This document shows positions 7,754 to 14,358 of a DNA stretch of 20,284 nt, piece by piece; position 1 is the stretch's first letter, and the number at the start of each line of letters is the position of its first letter. Source of the DNA: Porticoccus sp. Its GTDB lineage: Bacteria > Pseudomonadota > Gammaproteobacteria > Pseudomonadales > Porticoccaceae. The translations under genes were made by a program, and so were the position numbers. The DNA lies in contig JALQUJ010000033.1 in assembly GCA_023263825.1 (NCBI GenBank), forward strand, positions 1 through 20,284. Reading direction: 5' to 3'. The notes below the pieces were generated by a model. That model worked only from the letters and a program-made list of their open reading frames with translations, was not told the DNA's origin and made no database searches.

Positions 7754-9217
7754 ATGCCAACATCCCGACTCCACCAAGGTATTCATCATTTCCGCCAATT
7801 AGCTCTCCTAACCGGGCCTTTATTGGCGATATTGGTTTATTCACTCTTACCTGAAAGCGCCGCAGGCTTAAACGGTGAAGAAATAATACTGGGCACTGCT
7901 GGTCGAGCCACAGCGGGATTAGCGATTTGGATGGCTGTTTGGTGGTTAACGGAAGCGACTTCTATTTATGCCACGGCTTTACTGCCCTTAGCGCTGATGC
8001 CACTGTTAGGTGTGAGCACGATTAAAGAAACGGCTGGCGCTTATGCACACCCGCTGATTTTTTTGTTCCTCGGCGGTTTTATTTTAGCCCTGGCTTTGGA
8101 GAAGTGGCATTTACATCGACGGTTTGCTGTCACCGTTCTTAAACTGATTGGCACCAAGCCTGCCACATTGGTTGGCGGATTTATGTTTATTGCAGCAACC
8201 CTCAGTATGTGGATTACCAATACGGCAACGACGCTGGTGATGCTCCCCATACTATTAAGCATTATCGGCTTGCTGGATAAGAACTCAGCTAACAAAAAAA
8301 ACTTTAGTCTTTGCCTTTTACTGGGTGTTGCTTACGCTGCTTCTATCGGTGGTATTGGTACCATCATTGGTACGGTGCCCAATATGTTCACGGTGTCATT
8401 TATTCAAAATGAACTGGATACGGACATTAGTTTTGCCAAGTGGATGACCATTGGCTTACCCATTGTGATTGTCTTTATTCCTTTGGTTTGGTGGCTTCTC
8501 ACCCATTGGATTTACCCTCCGGGCGATGAGGAAGTTGGCCAGGAATTTCTTGATGAAAAACCAGAGCCCTGGTCCATCGGTGCAAAACTAACACTGGCGA
8601 TTTTTCTGCTAACGGCTGCCTGCTGGATTTGCCGGCCACTGCTAATGAAGAGGCCTCCCCTGGCTAATCTGAGTGATACCGGCATCGCTATTATCGCGGC
8701 GCTATTACTATTCAGTATTCCCGTTAACTTGAAGCAACGTAAGTTCCTGATGGATTGGGATACTGCCTTAAGAGTCCCCTGGGGTGTTTTATTATTGTTT
8801 GGCGGTGGATTGGCTTTGGCTGGTGCTATTCGTGCCAATGGCGTCGGTGAACTATTGGCCAGTCAATTAAGCAGCTTGCACGGCGTGCCGCCATTACTGA
8901 TGACAATGATGGTGGTCAGTTTTATTATTTTTCTCACCGAGCTAACCAGCAACACAGCAACAACCACTGCACTGATACCTATTTTTGCGGTGATGGCAGA
9001 GGGTTTAGGTATTAATCCCCTGTCCATTATTCTTCCTGCGACCATTGCTGCTAGCTGTGCCTTTATGCTGCCGGTGGCGACACCGCCCAATGCCATTGTA
9101 TTTAGCTCCAACCTTATTCGTGTTCCCGAAATGGCCAGGGCCGGGTTTTGGTTGAATCTCACAGGGATTCTTGTGATTAGCCTACTGACTCAATTGACCT
9201 TAACGTATATTCTGTAG
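7754..9217 (+). CDS. DASS-family (SLC13) sodium:anion symporter, probable dicarboxylate carrier
   Basis: Inner-membrane importer of the divalent anion:Na+ symporter family, whose members carry succinate, malate, citrate or sulfate. The 487 residues form about 11-13 hydrophobic segments. Signature positions are WMAVWWLTEA near residue 60 and the two inverted-repeat motifs that bind Na+ and substrate: TNT at 155-157 (MWITNTATT) and SNT at 399-401 (TSNTATT). A late ATPPNAIVF follows. The first motif has Thr for the usual Ser. Substrate cannot be told from the sequence. No clear ribosome site precedes ATG 7754, and the upstream frame stops six bases before it, so coupled translation is likely. 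No TRAP or regulator gene adjoins it. Confidence 0.88.
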   Translation: MPTSRLHQGIHHFRQLALLTGPLLAILVYSLLPESAAGLNGEEIILGTAGRATAGLAIWMAVWWLTEATSIYATALLPLALMPLLGVSTIKETAGAYAHPLIFLFLGGFILALALEKWHLHRRFAVTVLKLIGTKPATLVGGFMFIAATLSMWITNTATTLVMLPILLSIIGLLDKNSANKKNFSLCLLLGVAYAASIGGIGTIIGTVPNMFTVSFIQNELDTDISFAKWMTIGLPIVIVFIPLVWWLLTHWIYPPGDEEVGQEFLDEKPEPWSIGAKLTLAIFLLTAACWICRPLLMKRPPLANLSDTGIAIIAALLLFSIPVNLKQRKFLMDWDTALRVPWGVLLLFGGGLALAGAIRANGVGELLASQLSSLHGVPPLLMTMMVVSFIIFLTELTSNTATTTALIPIFAVMAEGLGINPLSIILPATIAASCAFMLPVATPPNAIVFSSNLIRVPEMARAGFWLNLTGILVISLLTQLTLTYIL

Positions 9218-9261
9218 CCCTTAAAAAAACATTAGAAATACCTAGTTGTTGAGAAGCCTAT

Positions 9262-9711
9262 ATGCACATTTGGGTCGATGCCGATGCCTGTCCAAACCCC
9301 ATCAAAGAAATTTTGTTCCGGGCCGCCAAACGCTGCGAGATCCCACTGACATTGGTCGCTAACCACCAACTCAATATTCCACCATCGCCTTTAATTAAAT
9401 TTCAGCGAGTAGAGAGTGGCTTTGATGTGGCTGATAACTACATTGCCCAACGGGTAAGCCCAGGCGATATTGTAGTAACTCAGGATATACCACTGGCCGC
9501 TGAGGTGATTGAAAAAGACACAGAAGTGATCAGTCCCAGAGGCGTGCATTTTACCAAGGCTAATATTCGCCAGAGACTCGCCATGCGGAACCTGATGGAA
9601 GAGCTGAGAAATATTGGTGAAGTCAGTGGTGGGCTACCCACCCTATCAAACACTGATCGCCAGCAATTTGCCAATGTCCTCGATCGATTACTGGCAAAAA
9701 AGAGCGAGTAA
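9262..9711 (+). CDS. yaiI: UPF0178 (YaiI/YqxD) family protein
   Basis: Small cytoplasmic protein of unknown biochemical role, widespread in bacteria. The 149 residues show the family hallmark at the N-terminus (MHIWVDADACPNPIKEIL), with the acidic cluster Asp6/Asp8 and Cys10, then VTQDIPLAAEVI and SPRGVHFTKANI. The acidic residues recall PIN-like nuclease folds, but no activity is established to my knowledge. Full length, with ATG preceded by GAGAAG. It lies 44 bases after the transporter on the same strand and could share its transcript. Confidence 0.92.
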   Translation: MHIWVDADACPNPIKEILFRAAKRCEIPLTLVANHQLNIPPSPLIKFQRVESGFDVADNYIAQRVSPGDIVVTQDIPLAAEVIEKDTEVISPRGVHFTKANIRQRLAMRNLMEELRNIGEVSGGLPTLSNTDRQQFANVLDRLLAKKSE

Positions 9712-9739
9712 GCCCTCTCTCCTTAAAACCAAAAAATCT

Positions 9740-9767
9740 TTGTACTTCAAGATGATAGGCGTATACT
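9740..9767 (+). promoter_or_regulatory. Candidate promoter of deaD
   Basis: -10 TATACT lies at 9762-9767, with a weak TTGTAC at 9740-9745 (16-bp spacer). A GC-rich stretch (GCGCCCC, 9770-9776) follows where the discriminator and start would lie. This would give a deaD leader of roughly 80 bases, in keeping with the long leaders of cold-inducible helicase genes, though no cold-box was identified. Confidence 0.35.
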
Positions 9768-9857
9768 TGCGCCCCTCATTAAATCCTTCTCTATTTTTCC
9801 AGAAACAGCTATTTCAAAACCAGCCTTCTGGATAAAAAAGACCACACAGGTTTCTTT

Positions 9858-11639
9858 ATGTCATCACCCGATTTTGAATCACTAGGCATTGCTAGCCCGG
9901 TGCTTAAAGCCGTTCAACAACTGGGGTATGAACAGCCCTCACCCATCCAGGAGCAAAGTATTCCTATCCTTTTGGCTGGAGAGAACCTGCTGGGTGTTGC
10001 GCAAACGGGTACGGGTAAAACCGCTGCCTTCGCATTACCACTTTTAAGCCGTATAGATAGCAAACAAAAAACACCGCAAATTTTGGTGCTAACGCCAACT
10101 CGCGAACTGGCTATTCAGGTTGCGGAAGCCTGCCAAAGCTATGCCCGCCACATGAAAGGGTTCCATGTACTGCCTATCTATGGTGGTACCGATATGCGTG
10201 GCCAATTGCGTGGATTACAGCGTGGCGCTCAAGTTATTGTCGGCACCCCCGGACGGATTCTTGATCATATTCGCCGTCGTAGTTTGAAGCTTAATGAGCT
10301 TAACGGGCTGGTACTCGATGAAGCTGATGAAATGCTGCGCATGGGTTTTATTGATGATGTAGAAACTATTCTGGCAGAGACGCCTGACACCTGTCAGCGT
10401 GCACTTTTTTCTGCAACCATGCCGCCACCCATTCGTCGAGTTGTTAAAAAATATCTGGGTGATGCTCAGGAAGTCAGTATTGCTGCAAAGACTAAAACTG
10501 TAGAGCGCATTTCCCAGCGTTACCTGATGGTGAAAGGCCATCAGAAAATGGAAGCACTGACTCGAATTCTGGAAGTAGAAGAATTCGATGGCATGATTAT
10601 TTTTGTGCGAACAAAATCTGCCACGGTTGAAGTAGCTGAAAAACTGGAAGCCCGGGGGTTTTCTGCCGCTGCTCTCAATGGCGATTTAAGCCAGTCCCTA
10701 CGTGAACGTACAGTGAATCGCCTGAAGAAAGGCCAGGTCGATATCGTAGTTGCAACGGATGTGGCTGCACGCGGGCTTGATGTTGAACGCATCAGCCACG
10801 TGGTGAATTATGATATTCCTTATGACAATGAAGCCTATGTTCACCGTATTGGACGAACCGGTCGCGCTGGTCGTGAAGGGCAAGCTATTTTATTTGTTGC
10901 GCCCAAAGAACGCCGACTATTGCGCTCAATTGAGCAGTCTACCCGCCAGGCAATTGCAGCCATGGAATTACCTACTGGAGAGCAGGTAAGCGACCAAAGA
11001 GTGCAGCAATTTCAGGAAAAAATCATACAAAGTCTTGAAGCTAAAGACCGAGAAAAATTCAAAGCGCTTTTGGAAAAGCTGGCTGAAGATAACGACATCT
11101 CTATGTTGGATATTGCAGCTAGCCTTGCGTCACAGCTCCAGGAAGAACGCCCACTCTTTCCTAACCTTGCTCCACTTGACTCTGGAAAAAGAGATACTGG
11201 AAAAAGAGACTCAGACAAAAGAGGCCGCCGTGAACGTGGTGAACGTTCTTCACGGGGGGAACGCCCAAGAAAAGAGCGACAGCGTGGTGAGCGCAAACAA
11301 CATGACGATATAGACATGGTGACCTACCGCATGGAAGTCGGCAAAGATCACGGTGTTATGCCCAAAGATATTGTTGGTGCCATAGCCAATGAAGCCGGCA
11401 TAGAAAGCCAGAATATCGGTCGCATTAAATTAAATGATGACCACAGTACGGTAGATCTACCAGAAGGTATGCCGAAAGAGATATTCCAACACCTGAAGAA
11501 TAAGGTTCGAGTTTGCCAGCAACCCATGAAACTAAGTTTATTGGGCGCCAACAAGCCCAGAATGCGCTCACTTGACAGCTCAGCCAAGCCAAAGGGGCGC
11601 AGTAAAAAACCTGCGCATAAAAAAAGAGCCCCGAAGTAA
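9858..11639 (+). CDS. deaD: DEAD-box RNA helicase, DeaD/CsdA type
   Basis: ATP-dependent RNA helicase acting in ribosome assembly and mRNA unwinding and decay, important in the cold in related species. All helicase motifs are in order: Q motif (FESLG...PSPIQ), motif I AQTGTGKT (48-55), Ia PTRELA, Ib TPGR, II DEAD (154-157), III SAT (185-187), IV IIFVRTK, V ATDVAARGLD, VI HRIGRTGR (329-336). An Arg/Gly/Lys-rich stretch (about 443-480) leads to a DbpA-like RNA-binding domain (about 486-562), then a basic tail. At 593 residues it is a little shorter than E. coli DeaD (629). ATG is preceded by AGG seven bases upstream. The stop codon lies within a terminator hairpin. Confidence 0.95.
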   Translation: MSSPDFESLGIASPVLKAVQQLGYEQPSPIQEQSIPILLAGENLLGVAQTGTGKTAAFALPLLSRIDSKQKTPQILVLTPTRELAIQVAEACQSYARHMKGFHVLPIYGGTDMRGQLRGLQRGAQVIVGTPGRILDHIRRRSLKLNELNGLVLDEADEMLRMGFIDDVETILAETPDTCQRALFSATMPPPIRRVVKKYLGDAQEVSIAAKTKTVERISQRYLMVKGHQKMEALTRILEVEEFDGMIIFVRTKSATVEVAEKLEARGFSAAALNGDLSQSLRERTVNRLKKGQVDIVVATDVAARGLDVERISHVVNYDIPYDNEAYVHRIGRTGRAGREGQAILFVAPKERRLLRSIEQSTRQAIAAMELPTGEQVSDQRVQQFQEKIIQSLEAKDREKFKALLEKLAEDNDISMLDIAASLASQLQEERPLFPNLAPLDSGKRDTGKRDSDKRGRRERGERSSRGERPRKERQRGERKQHDDIDMVTYRMEVGKDHGVMPKDIVGAIANEAGIESQNIGRIKLNDDHSTVDLPEGMPKEIFQHLKNKVRVCQQPMKLSLLGANKPRMRSLDSSAKPKGRSKKPAHKKRAPK

Positions 11640-11679
11640 ATAGATACTATTTACAAACTTACTGGGACTCTTATTTTGT
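11619..11679. terminator. Bidirectional terminator between convergent genes
   Basis: Outer arms AAGAGCCCC (11624-11632) and GGGACTCTT (11664-11672) pair 8 of 9. Inside is a perfect 8-bp stem GTAAATAG (11636-11643) / CTATTTAC (11647-11654). Read on the minus strand, the stem is followed by seven T (11625 down to 11619), a strong tail for the gene ending at 11712. On the plus strand ATTTTGTTT follows, a weaker tail for deaD. The deaD stop codon (11637-11639) is inside the stem. Confidence 0.75.
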
Positions 11680-11711
11680 TTATCTAATTAAAATATATAA
11701 GAGGAAAGAAG

Positions 11712-12245
11712 CTAAACTGACGTACCCTGATAAGGGTACATCACAACATTGGTCACCTTCCAACTATAGTCTTTCTGCTGTTTTAAGGTATAAATAAACT
11801 GCCATAATTGGCGGGCTTCGTCCGACACAATAACTTCCTGATACACCTCTCCATTGGACGTTGTATTTTTTCCAAAAATATAAGAAGTATGCTGGCACAA
11901 CGGTCTGTAACCATTCTGAACCATGCTAATAAAGTTTTTAACGGAAGGAAAAGCCTGTTTTACATTAGGGGCTGCATAAAAATAGGCTGTTTGATGATTG
12001 CCAGATTTCAATGCAAAAATCTGACTGCCAATAACTCGCTGCACCGCCTTCACGTCTGCATCATCAATCGCTATATCTGATGAAGCCATGTCTGATGTGG
12101 CAGCTTCAGCTACTACGTAAGGATTAACCAGAAAAATAAGCATCAATGCCAGAAATACAAATGCTATGTATTTTTTGGGCTGATACCTTATCTCTTCATT
12201 TATACCTTCATATGTCACATGTTGATGCATCATGGTGATAACCAT
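11712..12245 (-). CDS. Exported DUF4864-like protein of unknown function
   Basis: About 177 residues. A basic stretch (RYQPKK) precedes a hydrophobic segment (YIAFVFLALMLIFLVNPYVV) ending AEAA, so it is likely exported or membrane-anchored. The mature part begins with ADVKAVQRVIGSQIFALKSGNHQTAYFYAAPNVKQAFPSVKNFISMVQNGYRPL, the pattern I associate with DUF4864 (VI..Q..A...GD...A...APnvk..F.....F..MV...Y.P). No function is established. The start is uncertain: ATG 12245 has GGGTGG five bases upstream; an in-frame GTG at 12254 lacks a ribosome site; further ATGs follow at 12230 and 12227. It stands alone, convergent with deaD. Confidence 0.7.
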   Translation of the reverse strand: MVITMMHQHVTYEGINEEIRYQPKKYIAFVFLALMLIFLVNPYVVAEAATSDMASSDIAIDDADVKAVQRVIGSQIFALKSGNHQTAYFYAAPNVKQAFPSVKNFISMVQNGYRPLCQHTSYIFGKNTTSNGEVYQEVIVSDEARQLWQFIYTLKQQKDYSWKVTNVVMYPYQGTSV

Positions 12246-12305
12246 TCTCGCCACCCGCTATGCTGTCTTATCCTACGATAACTTTATTGGGATATCATTT
12301 AGATC

Positions 12306-12333
12306 CTTATAGTAAAAAAGAGTTAATAGTCCA
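12306..12333 (-). promoter_or_regulatory. Weak candidate promoter for the DUF4864-like gene
   Basis: On the minus strand TGGACT (12333-12328) is followed after 16 bases by TATAAG (12311-12306). Each matches consensus at four or five positions. The gene-free stretch 12255-12568 otherwise holds only the aceF terminator; I see no small gene or RNA in it. Confidence 0.3.
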
Positions 12334-12472
12334 TCTCCATATAGCTATGTTCACTTAGGCAGGCACAAAAGGCTGTTAGTTCCCTAACCAATTGAAAACG
12401 AATATTAATTTTATCTCTTTTTATCTAACAAACGCTGGTACGAGAGTTATATGGTTTTAGATTGGTAAAAAT

Positions 12473-12500
12473 AAAAAGCCCCGGCATAGCCAGGGTTTTT
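12473..12500 (-). terminator. Intrinsic terminator after aceF
   Basis: Read on the minus strand, AAAAACCCTGGC, loop TAT, then GCCGGGGCTTTTTAT: CCC and GGC pair with GCC and GGG across one mismatch, with flanking A-run and T-run and further Ts beyond. It lies about 70 bases past the aceF stop. The A-run/T-run symmetry could also let it work on the plus strand, where there is no nearby transcript. Confidence 0.8.
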
Positions 12501-12568
12501 ATCTCACCAAAAACAAGAAATTAATAAAATTTATTTTTTATTAATCAGAGAGTAAACAGATCAACTCA

Positions 12569-14272
12569 TCATAAAGCCAATCTGCGGGTATCCCCCAACT
12601 CCTGCACGAGATAGGTAAAGAATCGACCACAATCTGCACCATTAACCGCTCGATGGTCATAGGAAACACTAAGGGGCAGCATCATACGGGGAACAAATTC
12701 TGAACCACCCCAAACAGGTTTTATCTGTGATTTGGACACACCGAGAATACCCACCTCTGGTGTGTTCACTATGGGGGTAAAACCGTTTCCACCTATGGCA
12801 CCCAAGCTTGATACAGTAAAGCAGCCCCCTTGCATTTCAGCAGCTGAGAGCTTGCCATCACGCGCTTTTGCCGCCATATCATTAACTTCATTAGCTAGCT
12901 GCCAAAGACCTTTAGTATCTACATCGCGGATAACTGGCACAACCAAGCCTCGAGATGTATCCACGGCAATACCTATATGCACATATTTTTTCTGAATAAA
13001 TGTTTCACCATCGCTGGTAATCGAACGATTAAATTCAGGGTTAGCCACCAATGCATGAGCACAAGCTTTTAACAGAAATGGCAGAGGTGTCAGTCGTGTG
13101 CCTCGTTTTTCAGCTTCGGCCTTCAACGACTTTCTGAAGTCCTCAAGATCCGTTATATCTGCTTCATCAAACTGGGTAACATGGGGAACATTCAGCCAAC
13201 TCCGATGCATATTTGCTGCGGTAAGTTTGTTAATTTTTTGTAGTGGGATTGTTTCTATCTCACCAAATTTAGCAAAATCCACGTCGGGAACAGCGGGAAT
13301 GCCAGCACCTGTTCCACCTGAACCAGACTCAGCTTTGGCCACAGCCGTTTTAACATAATTATTTAAATCTTCTTTGAGAATACGACCTCGAGGCCCCGTC
13401 CCTTTAACCTTATAAAGGTCGACTCCCAGTTCACGAGCCAAAGCCCTAGAGACTGGGCCGGCATAGACTTCAGCCCCCAACGATGGGTCGGAAACACCAT
13501 CATCAACTCTTTCTGGAATAACCGAACCGACCTCAGAAAAAGCTGGTGCCGACTCTACTTTAGCTACAGGCTTTGACTCCTGTGGTGGTGACTCCATTTG
13601 CAATTGTGCTGGAGAGCTCGAATCAGCTGAAGATTCTGTCGACATAACAGCAACTTCATCACCACTGTTAACCTTATCCCCCTCCTTGACCAATATTTTT
13701 AAAATTTCACCACCAAAGGAAACCGGGATTTCCATGGTCGCCTTGTCTGTTTCTACCACCAGGATACTGTCGCCTTCCGACAGTTTATCCCCGGGAGAAA
13801 CAGGCAGTTCAATAACCTCAACCGCTTCTTCTGTGCCCGTATCAGGAATAGTTACAACACGCTCTACCTGGGCATCAGCTGCAACTGCCGAAGCCACACT
13901 TTCTTCTGAAGAAATATATTTTTCTGAAGGCAATGCTGCTTCTTGTGGCTGTTCTTCAGGATCTGATTCCTGCTCAGGTAAAGATAGTTCCTCCAATACC
14001 TCTTCAGGCTCAGAACTGGTCGTTATGTCGTCATTTGATAGCTCTATTTCAACAATAGCTGAGCCTTCGTCAACAACATCTCCCTCTTTAACCAATAAAG
14101 CCGTTATCGTTCCCGCTTTAGGGCTGGGAACATCCATTGTGGCCTTATCGGATTCCAACACAATTAGAGATTGTTCCAGCTCTACGACATCTCCAGGGGA
14201 GACACAAAGCTCAATAACTTCAACGCTCTCGGCACCCCCGAGGTCTGGTACATGAATCGTCTCAATAGCCAC
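12569..14272 (-). CDS. aceF: Pyruvate dehydrogenase E2, dihydrolipoyllysine acetyltransferase
   Basis: Core of the cytoplasmic pyruvate dehydrogenase complex; transfers acetyl groups to CoA. The 567 residues contain two lipoyl domains with DKA motifs (lipoyl Lys43 in ESDKATMDVPS; Lys177 in ETDKATMEIPV), Glu/Ser/Pro-rich linkers, the peripheral-subunit-binding domain at about 270-307 (AGPVSRALARELGVDLYKVKG), an Ala/Gly linker, and the catalytic domain from about 335. The catalytic motif is DHRAVNG with His540; Asn544 stands where E. coli has Asp, as in Azotobacter E2p. Two lipoyl domains instead of the three in E. coli. Start is GTG with GAGAG upstream. It follows aceE by 86 bases. No lpd (E3) gene follows, so E3 must be encoded elsewhere. 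Confidence 0.96.
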   Translation of the reverse strand: MAIETIHVPDLGGAESVEVIELCVSPGDVVELEQSLIVLESDKATMDVPSPKAGTITALLVKEGDVVDEGSAIVEIELSNDDITTSSEPEEVLEELSLPEQESDPEEQPQEAALPSEKYISSEESVASAVAADAQVERVVTIPDTGTEEAVEVIELPVSPGDKLSEGDSILVVETDKATMEIPVSFGGEILKILVKEGDKVNSGDEVAVMSTESSADSSSPAQLQMESPPQESKPVAKVESAPAFSEVGSVIPERVDDGVSDPSLGAEVYAGPVSRALARELGVDLYKVKGTGPRGRILKEDLNNYVKTAVAKAESGSGGTGAGIPAVPDVDFAKFGEIETIPLQKINKLTAANMHRSWLNVPHVTQFDEADITDLEDFRKSLKAEAEKRGTRLTPLPFLLKACAHALVANPEFNRSITSDGETFIQKKYVHIGIAVDTSRGLVVPVIRDVDTKGLWQLANEVNDMAAKARDGKLSAAEMQGGCFTVSSLGAIGGNGFTPIVNTPEVGILGVSKSQIKPVWGGSEFVPRMMLPLSVSYDHRAVNGADCGRFFTYLVQELGDTRRLAL

Positions 14273-14358
14273 TATTCACTCTCATTTTTTGTGCTCTTAA
14301 TTTAAACATTAATGATTTTCTCATTGTTCATTTCTTTATAAACAAATGGCTGAATGGA

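Noticed and set aside
9614..9835. 73-codon plus-strand frame spanning the yaiI end and the deaD leader
   Set aside because: Starts inside yaiI in another frame, has no ribosome site, and its composition is that of non-coding DNA; the deaD promoter candidate lies in it.
11165..11300. Short direct repeats in deaD (CTGGAAAAAGAGA-like units)
   Set aside because: They encode the Arg/Lys/Gly-rich linker (GKRDTGKRDSDKR) common in such helicases; a low-complexity coding feature, not a separate element.
13686..14255. 189-codon plus-strand frame opposite aceF
   Set aside because: A Ser/Thr-rich shadow of the acidic linkers and lipoyl domains of aceF; no supporting signals.
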